A stretch of DNA of 36,617 bases from Clostridium sp. (GTDB lineage: Bacteria; Bacillota; Clostridia; Clostridiales; Clostridiaceae). This document shows positions 10,624-19,770 of the stretch, one piece after another. A model generated the notes under the pieces. That model searched no databases. It was not told the DNA's origin and was given only the letters and a program-made list of their open reading frames with translations. Both the position numbers and the translations under genes were made by a program. The DNA is taken from positions 1 through 36,617 of the forward strand of contig SVCL01000084.1 of the NCBI GenBank assembly GCA_015058405.1, given 5' to 3'. Numbering within the stretch: the stretch's first letter is position 1; every line of letters begins with the position of its first letter.

Positions 10624-11406
10624 ATGATGATGAGTTTATTTTCCCCAATAACAAATTTCTTTACAGTTGTTTTTGATTGGCTTCATAATTTTGTTATATC
10701 ATTAGGTGTAACAGGGGGGCTGTCTTATGTATTAGCGATTACTTTATTAACAATTGCTATAAGAGGTGTTTTGTTACCTTTTAACATTAAGTCTGCTAAG
10801 TCAAATCAAAAAATGCAAGAAATTCAACCTGAGGTAAAAAAGATTCAAGCAAAATATAAAAATGATCCACAAAAAGCAAATGCTGAAGTAATGAAGCTAT
10901 ATAAAGAAAAAGAAGTTAGTATGGCAGGTGGATGTTTACCAGCATTACTACCACTTCCTATTTTAATGGCTTTATATTATTCATTCCTTAGTATTGATAT
11001 ATCAGGTTCATTTTTATGGATACCAGATTTAGGAGCTAAGGATCCATATTTTATACTACCAGTATTAGCTGCTTTATCGACTTATTTACCATCATATTTA
11101 ATGGCAAAGGCTACACCAAATAATGGTGAAGGTGCTATGAATATGGGACCTATGAATATCGGTATGTCATTAATTATGGGATTCATGGCATTAAACTTTA
11201 AATCAATATTAGTTATATATTGGGTACTTGGTGGAATGATTCAATTAGTTACTACTTATTTCATTAATTACAAACCAGCCATGGCTAAGAAAAAGGAAGC
11301 AATTGAAGTTGAGGCTGCTAAAGAAGCTGCTAGAGCACCAAAGTTTGTTATGCCAGATTATGATGAAATATCAAACAAGAAAAATAAGAAGAAAAAGAAA
11401 AAATAG
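10624..11406 (+). CDS. yidC: Membrane protein insertase YidC/Oxa1/SpoIIIJ
   Basis: Inserts and folds inner-membrane proteins, alone or with SecYEG. 260 aa with five hydrophobic segments and the conserved positive residue in the groove (Arg47, TIAIRGVLLPF). A cytoplasmic coiled hairpin (KSNQKMQEIQPEVKKIQAKY) and a lysine-rich tail that may contact ribosomes are also present. No lipobox cysteine is seen, so it is not an obvious lipoprotein as in many Bacilli. Three consecutive ATG codons occur at 10624-10632; the first is about ten bases from AGGAGGG. In Bacillus the SpoIIIJ form is needed for sporulation. Confidence 0.95.
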   Translation: MMMSLFSPITNFFTVVFDWLHNFVISLGVTGGLSYVLAITLLTIAIRGVLLPFNIKSAKSNQKMQEIQPEVKKIQAKYKNDPQKANAEVMKLYKEKEVSMAGGCLPALLPLPILMALYYSFLSIDISGSFLWIPDLGAKDPYFILPVLAALSTYLPSYLMAKATPNNGEGAMNMGPMNIGMSLIMGFMALNFKSILVIYWVLGGMIQLVTTYFINYKPAMAKKKEAIEVEAAKEAARAPKFVMPDYDEISNKKNKKKKKK

Positions 11407-11434
11407 TTAACTATCTTAGAGGTGGGTGAGTGCT

Positions 11435-12055
11435 ATGGAATCAATTTATATGATTGGAAAAACCGTAGATGAAGCTTTGAGTAAGGCATTAGAACAATTG
11501 AATGTTACTGAGGATAGAGTTGAAGTTGACATAATTGAAGAAGGGTCGAAAGGCTTTTTAAATTTTATTGGATCAAAGTCAGCTAAGATAAAGGTTACTT
11601 TAAAAAGAGATTATATATACGAAGCAAAGAATTTTTTAAGTCAAGTTTTAAGTTCTATGAATATTGAAGCAAATATTGATATTAATGAAGAGAATGATGT
11701 TGTTAATATAAATCTTAGTGGTTCTAATATGGGAACTATAATTGGATATAGAGGCGAGACATTAGATTCATTACAGTATTTAGTATCATTAGTTATAAAT
11801 AAAGAACATAATGTTCCTTATAAAAAGGTTATATTAGATACTGAGAACTATAGACATAAAAGAGAAGAAACTTTAAAAAGACTTGCTGAAAAAACAGCGG
11901 GCAAAGTTAGAAAAAAAGGAAAAGCATATAAGCTTGAACCTATGAATCCTTACGAAAGAAGAATAATTCATTCAACCCTTCAAAATTGTGAAGATATTAA
12001 AACATATAGTGAAGGGGAAGAACCTTTTAGAAGAATAGTTATTGATTTAAAATAA
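11435..12055 (+). CDS. jag: RNA-binding protein Jag/KhpB
   Basis: 206 aa, with an N-terminal Jag domain (ESIYMIGKTVDEALSKAL...EEGSKGFLNFIGSK), a KH domain carrying the GxxG loop (MGTIIGYRGETLDSLQYL), and a C-terminal R3H domain (NPYERRIIHSTLQ). With KhpA it binds many transcripts and influences cell elongation and division in other Firmicutes. The longer frame begins at a GTG (11426) that touches the Shine-Dalgarno GAGGTGG. The ATG at 11435, nine bases after it, fits better. It follows yidC and is closed by a terminator. Confidence 0.93.
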   Translation: MESIYMIGKTVDEALSKALEQLNVTEDRVEVDIIEEGSKGFLNFIGSKSAKIKVTLKRDYIYEAKNFLSQVLSSMNIEANIDINEENDVVNINLSGSNMGTIIGYRGETLDSLQYLVSLVINKEHNVPYKKVILDTENYRHKREETLKRLAEKTAGKVRKKGKAYKLEPMNPYERRIIHSTLQNCEDIKTYSEGEEPFRRIVIDLK

Positions 12056-12060
12056 CAAAA

Positions 12061-12089
12061 AGAAAGTCCATTATGGGCTTTCTTTTTTA
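12061..12089 (+). terminator. jag terminator
   Basis: AGAAAGTCC (12061-12069) pairs with GGGCTTTCT (12075-12083), one T-G pair and a 5-base loop, followed by a T run. It ends the rpmH-to-jag unit, six bases past the jag stop. Confidence 0.85.
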
Positions 12090-12168
12090 TAAAATTTTTT
12101 ATAAAAAAGAAATTATTATTAATGTTTAAAAATTTTTTTATGGTAAATAATTCGTAAAGAAATAGTTA

Positions 12169-12212
12169 AAACATATATTTAAAAAAATATGTATTTTTAA
12201 AAATATATGTTT
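12169..12212. repeat. AT-only nested inverted repeat in the jag-mnmE gap
   Basis: The 338-base gap between jag and mnmE holds a 44-base interrupted palindrome. Outer arms AAACATATATTT (12169-12180) and AAATATATGTTT (12201-12212) flank inner arms AAAAATA (12183-12189) and TATTTTT (12192-12198). It contains only two G or C pairs. Apart from the jag terminator, this repeat and the mnmE promoter, I see nothing in the gap. Confidence 0.6.
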
Positions 12213-12300
12213 ATAAAATGTAAAAAATTTTTGAATATTTTCATACAAATTAATGGTATTTAAATTGGCAAAAAGTCTAGCTTTTAGTGGTTTTTTAATT

Positions 12301-12329
12301 TTGACTTATTGAGTATTGTTTTGTAAAAT
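12301..12329 (+). promoter_or_regulatory. mnmE operon promoter
   Basis: TTGACT (12301-12306), a 17-base spacer and TAAAAT (12324-12329) match five of six bases at each hexamer. It lies 65 bases before the mnmE ATG and probably drives mnmE-mnmG-rsmG. Confidence 0.8.
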
Positions 12330-12393
12330 GTATAGTAGTTTATTATAGAAGTAAAAAAATTTATGTCATAAATACTTCTAAGGAGGATAACGA

Positions 12394-13773
12394 ATGAAAG
12401 AATTTGATACTATATGTGGAATTGCTACACCTTTAGGTGAAGGTGGAATTTCAATTATAAGAGTATCTGGAAGTAAAGTTTTAGATATTATAGATAGAGT
12501 TTTTAAAGGTGTAAATAATTCTAGTGTAAAAGATATGAAGACTTATACTATGAAGTATGGTTATATTTATGAAATAGATTCTAATGATGTTATAGACGAA
12601 GTTATTGTTAGTTATATGAAAGGTCCTAAGAGCTTTACAGCAGAAGATGTTGTTGAAGTTAATTGCCATGGTGGAGTTGTTTCAACTAATAAGGTTTTAG
12701 AAGAAATAATTAAAGCTGGTGCAAGAATGGCAGAGCCAGGAGAATTTACGAAAAGGGCATTTTTAAATGGAAGAATAGATTTAAGTCAAGCTGAAGCTGT
12801 TATGGATATTATAAGAGCTAAGACTGATTTAGCTATGAAGTCAGCTGTAGTTCAAAGTTCAGGGCATTTATCTAGAGAAATTAATAGATTAAGAGAATAT
12901 ATGTTAAATACATTAGCCTTAATTGAATATTCTGTTGATTTTACAGAGGATGATGAAGAAGTAGATGAGACAGTACCAATAAGAGTCCTAGAACAATTAG
13001 ATAAAGCTATAGCAGAAATGGATGCTTTATTAAAGGGCGCTGATGAAGGAAGAATAATAAGAGATGGATTAAAACTAGCTATTGTAGGTAAGCCTAACGT
13101 AGGAAAATCATCATTATTAAATACACTTTTACGTGAAAAAAGAGCTATAGTAACAGATATTCCTGGAACAACAAGAGACGTAATAGAAGAGTTTGTTAAT
13201 TTAGATGGAATACCAGTTAAGATTATAGATACAGCAGGAATTAGAGAAACAGAAGACGTTGTTGAAAGAATAGGTGTTGAAAGATCTAAGGAAAAAATGA
13301 ATGAAGCAGATTTAGTTATACTTGTTTTAGATTCATCAAGAAGTTTAGATGAAGAGGATAAAGAGATAATTAAGTATGTAGAAGATAAGAAGTATATGGT
13401 ACTTTTAAATAAGGTAGACTTAGAATCTAAGATAACAGAAGAAGATTTAAGTGGACTTGAAAATATAATAAAGATTTCAGCAAAGTCTGGATTTGGAATA
13501 GAAGACTTAAAGGGAAAAATTAAAGATATGTTCTTTAGTGGAGAAGTGGATGCTGAAAGTTTAATAATTTCTAATAATAGACATAAACAAGCGCTTTATA
13601 GAGCTTTAGAAAATTGTAATGTAGCTCAAGAAAGAGTAAGATTAAATGAGTATTTAGATTTAATATCTATATATGTAACAGCAGCGTTAAAGGCTTTAGG
13701 AGAAATTACTGGAGCGGAATTAGAAGAAGATTTAGTAAACAAGATATTTAGTGAATTTTGTGTAGGAAAGTAA
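12394..13773 (+). CDS. mnmE: tRNA modification GTPase MnmE
   Basis: With MnmG it installs the carboxymethylaminomethyl group on wobble U34 of certain tRNAs. 459 aa. An N-terminal tetrahydrofolate-binding domain is followed by a helical domain interrupted by a G domain with Walker [10 protein letters not shown] (232-240), the G2/G3 region DIPGTTRD and DTAG, and NKVD. The C-terminus ends CVGK, with the conserved C-x-G-K cysteine at 456. AAGGAGGATAACGA precedes the ATG. It is the first gene of a tight operon with mnmG, ten bases downstream. Confidence 0.97.
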   Translation: MKEFDTICGIATPLGEGGISIIRVSGSKVLDIIDRVFKGVNNSSVKDMKTYTMKYGYIYEIDSNDVIDEVIVSYMKGPKSFTAEDVVEVNCHGGVVSTNKVLEEIIKAGARMAEPGEFTKRAFLNGRIDLSQAEAVMDIIRAKTDLAMKSAVVQSSGHLSREINRLREYMLNTLALIEYSVDFTEDDEEVDETVPIRVLEQLDKAIAEMDALLKGADEGRIIRDGLKLAIVGKPNVGKSSLLNTLLREKRAIVTDIPGTTRDVIEEFVNLDGIPVKIIDTAGIRETEDVVERIGVERSKEKMNEADLVILVLDSSRSLDEEDKEIIKYVEDKKYMVLLNKVDLESKITEEDLSGLENIIKISAKSGFGIEDLKGKIKDMFFSGEVDAESLIISNNRHKQALYRALENCNVAQERVRLNEYLDLISIYVTAALKALGEITGAELEEDLVNKIFSEFCVGK

Positions 13774-13783
13774 GGAGAGTTAA

Positions 13784-15667
13784 ATGGAATATAATGCAGG
13801 TAATTATGATGTTATCGTCGTTGGTGCAGGGCATGCAGGTTGTGAAGCAGCTTTAGCATCTGCAAGAATGGGGCTAAATACTTTAGTATGTACTATTAGT
13901 TTAGATGCTATTGGAATGATGCCTTGTAATCCTAACATAGGAGGAACAGCTAAAGGTCACATAGTTAGAGAAATAGACGCTTTAGGTGGAGAAATGGGGG
14001 TTAATATAGACCATACATTTATTCAATCTAGAATGTTAAATACATCTAAAGGACCAGCAGTTCATTCATTAAGAGCACAAGCTGACAAGATGAAATATCA
14101 ACATAGAATGAAGAGAGTTTTAGAAGAACAAGAAAATTTACAAGTAAGACAAATAGAAGTAACTAAATTATTAGTTGAAGATAATAAAATATGTGGAGTT
14201 GTTACTAAGAATGGAGCAACTTTTACATGTAAGGCAGTTGTATTAGCAACAGGTACATATTTAAAAGGAAAAATAATTATAGGTGAAGTAAGTTATAATG
14301 GTGGACCGAATGGATTATTCCCTGCTAATGACTTATCGCAATCATTATTAGATTTAGGTATAGAACTTAGAAGATTTAAAACAGGAACTCCTGCAAGAAT
14401 TAATAGAAGATCAGTTGATTTTTCTAAGATGATAGAACAACCAGGAGATGATAAGATAGTACCTTTTTCATTTATGAGTGGAAATGTAGATAGAGATCAA
14501 ATATCTTGTTATTTAACTTATACAAATGAAGATACTCGTAAGATAATAGAAGATAATATTCATAGATCACCAATATATAATGGCTCAATAAAAGGTATAG
14601 GGCCTAGATATTGTCCATCAATTGAAGATAAAATTATGAGATTCCCAGATAAGAGTCAACACCAAATATTTATAGAACCAGAAGGTGAAGATACTTTAGA
14701 AATGTATGTAGGGGGAATGAGTTCATCATTACCTGAAGATGTTCAAATTAAAATGCTTAGAACTTTACCAGGTCTTGAAAATGTTGAAATGATGAGAACT
14801 GCATATGCAATAGAATATGATTCAATAGATCCAACTCAACTTAAGCCAACACTAGAATTCAAGACTGTTGAAGGTTTATACGGAGCAGGACAATTAAATG
14901 GTAGTTCAGGATATGAAGAAGCTGGAGGACAAGGGATAGTAGCTGGTATAAATGCAGCGTTAAAGGTTAAGGGAGAAGAACCATTAATTCTTACTCGTTC
15001 AGATGCTTATATTGGAGTCTTAATAGATGATTTAGTAACTAAGGGAACTAATGAACCTTATAGAATGATGACTTCAAGAGCAGAATATAGACTTCTTTTA
15101 AGACAAGATAATGCTGATTTCAGATTAACTGAGATAGGTTATAAGGTAGGATTAGTTTCTGAAGAAAGGTATAATAAATTCATTGAAAGAAAAACTACTA
15201 TAGAAAATGAAGTTGAAAGATTAAAAAATCTTCAAGTTACAAATAAGAGAGAAGTTAATGAATTTTTAGCTACATTAGGTTCAGCTGAATTAAGAAAACC
15301 TACAAGCTTCTATGAACTTATAAAGAGAACAGAAGTAGACTACTTCTCATTAGCTCCATTAGATTCAGATAGACAAGAATTAAGTGATGATGTAGGAGAA
15401 CAAGTCAACGTTATTGCAAAATATGAAGGATATATTAATAGCCAATTAGAACAAGTAGGTCAATTTAAGAAGTTTGAAAAGAAATTGTTACCTGAAGATA
15501 TTGATTATGCTGATGTTAAGGGATTAAGAACAGAGGCTATTCAAAAGCTAGGAAATATAAGACCAGTAAGTATTGGTCAAGCATCGAGAATTTCAGGAGT
15601 TTCACCAGCTGACATTTCTGTACTATTAATTTATTTAGAACACCACTACGGAAAGAAAAGTAAATAA
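13784..15667 (+). CDS. mnmG: tRNA uridine-5-carboxymethylaminomethyl modification enzyme MnmG
   Basis: FAD-binding partner of MnmE in wobble-uridine modification (formerly GidA). 627 aa, full length. The FAD dinucleotide motif [12 protein letters not shown] is at 12-23 and the family signature [12 protein letters not shown] lies near the middle. The C-terminal helical domain ends in [21 protein letters not shown] lies close before the ATG and the gene is ten bases after mnmE, so the two partners are expected to be co-expressed. Confidence 0.97.
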   Translation: MEYNAGNYDVIVVGAGHAGCEAALASARMGLNTLVCTISLDAIGMMPCNPNIGGTAKGHIVREIDALGGEMGVNIDHTFIQSRMLNTSKGPAVHSLRAQADKMKYQHRMKRVLEEQENLQVRQIEVTKLLVEDNKICGVVTKNGATFTCKAVVLATGTYLKGKIIIGEVSYNGGPNGLFPANDLSQSLLDLGIELRRFKTGTPARINRRSVDFSKMIEQPGDDKIVPFSFMSGNVDRDQISCYLTYTNEDTRKIIEDNIHRSPIYNGSIKGIGPRYCPSIEDKIMRFPDKSQHQIFIEPEGEDTLEMYVGGMSSSLPEDVQIKMLRTLPGLENVEMMRTAYAIEYDSIDPTQLKPTLEFKTVEGLYGAGQLNGSSGYEEAGGQGIVAGINAALKVKGEEPLILTRSDAYIGVLIDDLVTKGTNEPYRMMTSRAEYRLLLRQDNADFRLTEIGYKVGLVSEERYNKFIERKTTIENEVERLKNLQVTNKREVNEFLATLGSAELRKPTSFYELIKRTEVDYFSLAPLDSDRQELSDDVGEQVNVIAKYEGYINSQLEQVGQFKKFEKKLLPEDIDYADVKGLRTEAIQKLGNIRPVSIGQASRISGVSPADISVLLIYLEHHYGKKSK

Positions 15668-15687
15668 TTAGACTCAGGAGGTTTTAT

Positions 15688-16407
15688 ATGAGTTTTTATA
15701 GCATAATGAAGGAAGCAGCTGCTGATGTAAATATGAACTTAACTGAAGAGCAATATGATAAGTTCATAAAATATATGAGATTAGTTCAAGAGTGGAATCA
15801 AAAAATTAATCTAACTGCTATTACAGAAGATGAAGAATTTATCAAAAAGCATTTTATAGATTGTATTAAAGCTTTTAAAAGCGATGAATTGAAAAGTGCA
15901 AAAACATTAATTGACGTAGGGACTGGGGCTGGTTTCCCAGGCCTACCAATAGCTATAATGAGAGAAGATCTTAATGTTACATTATTAGATTCTCTTAATA
16001 AAAGAATTAACTTTTTAAATATTGTTATTAATGAGTTAGGATTAAAGAATGTTGTAACTATTCATTCTAGAGCAGAGGATGGAGCAAGAAAAAAAGAATT
16101 AAGAGAAAACTTTGATATTGCTACATCTAGAGCAGTTGCTAATATGACTGTACTATCGGAATTTTGTCTTCCATATGTAAAGGTGGGGGGACATTTTGTA
16201 GCTTTAAAAGGACCAGCTATAGAAGACGAACTTAAGGATTCTAGAAATGCTCTTGGAGTATTAGGAGGAAGACTTAAACAAGTTATAGAATTAGAAATAG
16301 AGGATACTGATTTAAAGCATAATGTAGTTATAGTTAGCAAGGAAAAAGAATGTCCTAAATCATATCCTAGAAAAGCTGGAATTGTAACAAAAAAACCATT
16401 AAAATAG
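15688..16407 (+). CDS. rsmG: 16S rRNA (guanine527-N7)-methyltransferase RsmG
   Basis: Class I SAM-dependent methyltransferase that modifies G527 of 16S rRNA; loss of it gives low-level streptomycin resistance in other bacteria. 239 aa. The SAM-binding loop [14 protein letters not shown] lies near residues 75-88, preceded by the family motif [12 protein letters not shown] (36-47). TSRAVANM and the C-terminal [13 protein letters not shown] are also typical. AGGAGG is seven bases from the ATG. It is 20 bases after mnmG, the conserved mnmG-rsmG pairing. Confidence 0.95.
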   Translation: MSFYSIMKEAAADVNMNLTEEQYDKFIKYMRLVQEWNQKINLTAITEDEEFIKKHFIDCIKAFKSDELKSAKTLIDVGTGAGFPGLPIAIMREDLNVTLLDSLNKRINFLNIVINELGLKNVVTIHSRAEDGARKKELRENFDIATSRAVANMTVLSEFCLPYVKVGGHFVALKGPAIEDELKDSRNALGVLGGRLKQVIELEIEDTDLKHNVVIVSKEKECPKSYPRKAGIVTKKPLK

Positions 16408-16473
16408 AGTAAGTGGATAAATTTTCTAGACAAGAGGATGAATCAAAGAAAACTATGAGGATGGATTGTTTAT

Positions 16474-17256
16474 ATGGGTAATGAAATTATTAAAGTTAAA
16501 ATAGAGGATATAATTCCAAATATGTATCAGCCACGTAAGTATTTTAAGGAAGAAGCGCTGGCAGAATTATCACAATCAATAAAGGAATATGGAATAATAC
16601 AACCATTAACAGTAAGAAAACGTGGAGAAATTTTTGAATTAGTGGCTGGCGAAAGAAGATGGCGAGCAGCTAAGTTAGCTAATTTGGAAGAGGTACCCTG
16701 TTCCGTAATAGATATTACAGATACTGAATCAGCAGAAATTGCTTTATTAGAAAATTTACAAAGAGAGGATCTTAGCTTTATAGAAGAAGCAGAGGCTTAT
16801 TATAATCTAATTAAAGATCATCATTTTACTCAAGAAGAGATAGCAATTAAGATGGGAAAAAATCAATCAACAATTGCTAATAAATTAAGGTTATTAAAGT
16901 TATCACCTAAGGTGAGAAATTTATGTTTAGAAAATAAATTAACAGAAAGACATGCAAGAGCATTATTAAGCTTACCAACAGAGGTTTTACAATTAAAGGT
17001 TATTAATAAAGTTATAAAGAAATCTTTAAATGTTAAGGCGACTGAAGAGCTAATTAATAAGGAATTATTAAAAATTGCAGGAAAACAGTTTAATGGAAAG
17101 AACAATAAAAATATTAAATCAGTATTTCCAGCAAAATTATATGTAAATACAATTAAACAAGTATTTGATAAGTTTAATATTCCAGCTGCTTATAAATTTG
17201 CAGAAAAAGAAGATTGCATTCAAATAACGGTTAATATACCTAAAAATAAAAAATAA
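16474..17256 (+). CDS. noc: Nucleoid occlusion protein Noc (ParB family)
   Basis: ParB-fold CTP-dependent DNA-binding protein expected to keep the division septum off the chromosome. 260 aa. The N-terminal ParB domain has YQPRKYF, IIQPLTVR and the catalytic-type arginine patch GERRWRAA (59-66), then ENLQRED and a helix-turn-helix QEEIAIKMGKNQSTIANKLRLL. The ParA-interacting motif seen at the N-terminus of the ParB downstream is missing, which favours Noc over Spo0J. The ribosome site is poor: GAGG lies 13 bases from the ATG, and a similar GAGGATG lies further upstream. I saw no Bacillus-type Noc site in the window. Confidence 0.85.
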   Translation: MGNEIIKVKIEDIIPNMYQPRKYFKEEALAELSQSIKEYGIIQPLTVRKRGEIFELVAGERRWRAAKLANLEEVPCSVIDITDTESAEIALLENLQREDLSFIEEAEAYYNLIKDHHFTQEEIAIKMGKNQSTIANKLRLLKLSPKVRNLCLENKLTERHARALLSLPTEVLQLKVINKVIKKSLNVKATEELINKELLKIAGKQFNGKNNKNIKSVFPAKLYVNTIKQVFDKFNIPAAYKFAEKEDCIQITVNIPKNKK

Positions 17257-17268
17257 ATACGAATAATA

Positions 17269-17318
17269 AAATTATCATTCCTAGTAATAAGATAGTTATT
17301 AGGAATGATAATTTTTTT
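17269..17318 (+). terminator. noc terminator
   Basis: Arms AAATTATCATTCCTA (17269-17283) and TAGGAATGATAATTT (17300-17314) are perfectly complementary, with a 16-base AT-rich loop that can pair further, and end in a T run. It separates noc from parA. Confidence 0.88.
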
Positions 17319-17403
17319 GTCAAAAAATAAAAAAATTAAAATTACTTTTTTATGAAATTTCTTTAAATATTAATACTTTATATATATAATAATAATATGG
17401 AAA

Positions 17404-17437
17404 GGGGGTGCAAGCTCTATATTGTAGAGCTTTATAT
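17404..17437 (+). promoter_or_regulatory. Hairpin-separated ribosome-binding site of parA
   Basis: A very strong Shine-Dalgarno GGGGGTG (17404-17410) is followed by one base, then a perfect 8-bp hairpin (AAGCTCTA 17412-17419, loop TATTG, TAGAGCTT 17425-17432). TATAT and the ATG at 17438 come next. Linear spacing is 27 bases. With the hairpin folded it is six, which is ideal. This geometry would explain how the conserved MKVICVFNQKGG start is translated. Confidence 0.65.
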
Positions 17438-18205
17438 ATGAAGGTAATTTGCGTATTTAACCAAAAAGGTGGAGTAGGAAAAACAACTACTAATATTAAT
17501 TTATGTTCTTATTTAGCTATGGAAGGATATAAAGTTTTAACTTTAGATATAGATCCTCAAGGAAATACAACAAGCGGGTTAGGTATCGATAAAAGAAATT
17601 TAGAACTTTCCATGTATGACGTATTAACATCAGATGTTTCTTTAAAGGATGTTATTATAAAAAGTGATCTTGTTCAAAACTTGTCGATAGCTCCTTCGAC
17701 TATAGAATTAGCAGGGGCGGAAGTTGAGATGATTACTAAAGAAGATAGGGAACAAATAATGAGTAGGAAGTTAGCGGAAATAGACTCTGAGTATGATTTC
17801 GTTTTTATAGATTGTCCTCCTTCTTTGGGAGTATTAACAATAAATGCACTAACTTCTAGCGATTCTGTTTTAATTCCTATACAATGTGAATTTTATGCAT
17901 TAGAAGGCGTAAGTCAATTAATGAATACAATTCAATTAGTTAAAAAGTCATTAAACAAGAATTTAGAGGTAGAAGGCGTTCTAATGACTATGTATGATTT
18001 TAGAACAAATCTAAGTAATGAAGTTTATAAAGAAGTTGAAAAATATTTTAGTGAACTAATGTTTAAAACAACTATACCAAGAAACATTAGATTAGCTGAA
18101 TCTCCAAGCTTTGGACTTCCAATTATGCTATATGATGATAAGTGTAAAGGGGCAGAAGCATATTCAAACTTTACAAAAGAATTTTTAGAAAGGCAAAGTT
18201 TATAG
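17438..18205 (+). CDS. parA: Chromosome partitioning ATPase ParA (Soj)
   Basis: Walker-type ATPase that binds nonspecific DNA and, with ParB, segregates origins; in Bacillus Soj also controls DnaA. 255 aa from the chosen start. The deviant Walker A KGGVGKTT is at 10-17, LDIDPQGN (the A' motif) at 36-43, and Walker B FIDCPPSLG near residue 118. A GTG ten codons upstream (17408) would add MQALYCRALY but lies inside the Shine-Dalgarno, and family members start at MKxICxFNQKGG. The 10-base gap to parB indicates an operon. Confidence 0.95.
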   Translation: MKVICVFNQKGGVGKTTTNINLCSYLAMEGYKVLTLDIDPQGNTTSGLGIDKRNLELSMYDVLTSDVSLKDVIIKSDLVQNLSIAPSTIELAGAEVEMITKEDREQIMSRKLAEIDSEYDFVFIDCPPSLGVLTINALTSSDSVLIPIQCEFYALEGVSQLMNTIQLVKKSLNKNLEVEGVLMTMYDFRTNLSNEVYKEVEKYFSELMFKTTIPRNIRLAESPSFGLPIMLYDDKCKGAEAYSNFTKEFLERQSL

Positions 18206-18215
18206 GTGATTTTTT

Positions 18216-19067
18216 ATGAGTAAAAAATTTGCTTTGGGTAAAGGATTAGGAGCGCTTATTCCAGAGGACATGCAAGAAAAAAAAGAAAAGCAAGATTTAT
18301 TAATACCGTTAAATAAGATAAAGAGTAATGTAAAACAACCTAGAAAAAATTTTGATAATGAAAAAATTCTTGAGTTGGCTGAATCGATAAGACATCACGG
18401 AATTATACAACCATTGGTTTTAAGACAAGAAGGCGAAGATTATATAATTGTTGCAGGAGAAAGAAGATGGCGAGCTGCTAAAGTTGTTGGACTTGAAAAG
18501 GTTCCTGCTATAATTATGGAATTAACAGATAAGCAAGTTTTAGAAATTTCAATAATAGAAAATATTCAACGTCAAGATTTAAATCCAATAGAAGAAGCTT
18601 TAGCTTATAAGAGATTATTATCAGAATTTGAATTAACTCAGGATGAATTAAGTAAGAGAATAGGAAAATCTAGAACTGCCATTACTAATACTATGAGATT
18701 AACTAATTTAGATAATAGAGTACAACAATATTTAATAGAAGGTGTAATTTCAGAAGGTCATGGAAGAACTTTATTAGGGGTTAATGATGGAAATCTGCAA
18801 TGTGAATTAGCTCAAAGAATAATAGATGAAAAGCTATCTGTAAGAGAAGTTGAAAAGTTAATAAAACATATTTTGAATAAAGAAGAAGAACATAAAGAAA
18901 CTAAAACAAAAGAATTAAATCCATACTATAGAGATATAAAAGAAAGATTGCAAAATCATTTTGGAACAAAAGTGAATCTAAGTAGTAAAAAGAATAAAGG
19001 AAAAATCGAAATAGAATATTATTCTGAGGAAGATCTTCAAAGAATTATAGATATTATTAGTTTGTAA
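18216..19067 (+). CDS. parB: Chromosome partitioning protein ParB (Spo0J)
   Basis: CTP-dependent clamp that loads at parS and spreads along the origin region, recruiting condensin and stimulating ParA. 283 aa. The N-terminal ParA-interaction motif ALGKGLGALI is at 6-15, followed by QPRKNF (41-46), the GERRWRAA box (81-88) and ENIQRQDLNPIEEA. A helix-turn-helix (QDELSKRIGKSRTAITNTMRL) binds parS, and a C-terminal dimerisation domain follows. Three parS-type palindromes begin one base after its stop codon. Confidence 0.96.
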   Translation: MSKKFALGKGLGALIPEDMQEKKEKQDLLIPLNKIKSNVKQPRKNFDNEKILELAESIRHHGIIQPLVLRQEGEDYIIVAGERRWRAAKVVGLEKVPAIIMELTDKQVLEISIIENIQRQDLNPIEEALAYKRLLSEFELTQDELSKRIGKSRTAITNTMRLTNLDNRVQQYLIEGVISEGHGRTLLGVNDGNLQCELAQRIIDEKLSVREVEKLIKHILNKEEEHKETKTKELNPYYRDIKERLQNHFGTKVNLSSKKNKGKIEIEYYSEEDLQRIIDIISL

Positions 19068-19150
19068 TGTTTCACGTGAAACATTAGTATAAATATAAGG
19101 AATGTTTCACGTGAAACATATCACGAAAATAAATGTTTCATGTGAAACAT
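19067..19150. promoter_or_regulatory. Cluster of three parS-type centromere sites
   Basis: TGTTTCACGTGAAACA, the canonical 16-bp parS, occurs at 19068-19083 and 19103-19118. A third copy at 19134-19149 reads TGTTTCATGTGAAACA, with a single change in the central CACGTG. Each is extended to ATG...CAT. Start-to-start spacing is 35 and 31 bases. The cluster fills the gap between parB and the next gene, about 9.5 kb from the origin, and is the expected ParB loading site. Confidence 0.96.
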
Positions 19151-19176
19151 TTATTATGAAAGGAAGAGTTGTAGTT

Positions 19177-19731
19177 TTGGAAAGTATTATAAATGGTTTA
19201 AATGAATATTTAATATATATACTAGGAGCGATGTCAATAATTATTCTATTATTGTTTGTACTAGTTATAGTACTATTTAAATCTGTAGGTAATGTTGAAA
19301 AAAGATATAGAAAATTAATGAGAGGTACATCAAATAAAAATTTAGAAGAATTAATAGTAAGTAAATTAGAATTAATTGAACAAGCGAATGAAAATTCACA
19401 AGTTGCATTAGATAAATGTGCAGAAACTAGAGAAAAGATGAAGGATTGTGTTCAAAAGGTAGCTATTATGAGATATAAAGCTTTTGAAGATGTAGGAAGT
19501 GATTTAAGCTTTTCTATTGCTATATTAGATGAACATAATGATGGTATATTACTTACTGGAATTTATGGAAGACAAGAAAGTACTACTTACGCTAAACCAA
19601 TAGATCAAGGAATTTCAAGATATGATCTTTCTGAAGAAGAAATATGCGTTTTAAATGAAGCTGTAAATAAGGATATAGATGCTAAAGATAAAAAGAGTAA
19701 ATTTAAAAAACAAAAAAAAGAAGAAGAATAA
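19177..19731 (+). CDS. DUF4446 membrane-anchored protein
   Basis: Clostridial protein of unknown function that commonly follows parB. From the chosen TTG (19177) it has 184 aa. A single N-terminal transmembrane segment (ILGAMSIIILLLFVLVIVLF) is followed by a predicted cytoplasmic region with KRYRKLMRG, a helical stretch, the conserved QKVAIMRYKAFEDVGSDLSF motif, and a Lys/Glu-rich tail. Longer frames starting at 19102 read through parS as MFHVKH and have no ribosome site. AGGAAGAG lies suitably before the TTG. Location next to parS and a membrane anchor make a role in origin positioning conceivable, but that is speculation. Confidence 0.85.
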   Translation: MESIINGLNEYLIYILGAMSIIILLLFVLVIVLFKSVGNVEKRYRKLMRGTSNKNLEELIVSKLELIEQANENSQVALDKCAETREKMKDCVQKVAIMRYKAFEDVGSDLSFSIAILDEHNDGILLTGIYGRQESTTYAKPIDQGISRYDLSEEEICVLNEAVNKDIDAKDKKSKFKKQKKEEE

Positions 19732-19732
19732 G

Positions 19733-19770
19733 AAAGATGGGATTATAAGATTTATAATCCCATCTTTTTT
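19733..19770. terminator. Bidirectional terminator between the DUF4446 gene and yyaC
   Basis: Arms AAAGATGGGATTATAA (19733-19748) and TTATAATCCCATCTTT (19752-19767) form a 16-bp perfect stem with a 3-base loop. A T run lies on the plus side and an A run on the other. It serves two convergent genes, and the yyaC stop overlaps the end of the T run. Confidence 0.9.

Noticed and set aside
16432..16473. Possible hairpin-bridged ribosome site before noc
   Set aside because: Only a 4-bp AATC/GATT stem is possible between the upstream GAGGATG and the ATG. A nearer GAGG 13 bases away could serve, so it was not counted as a case.
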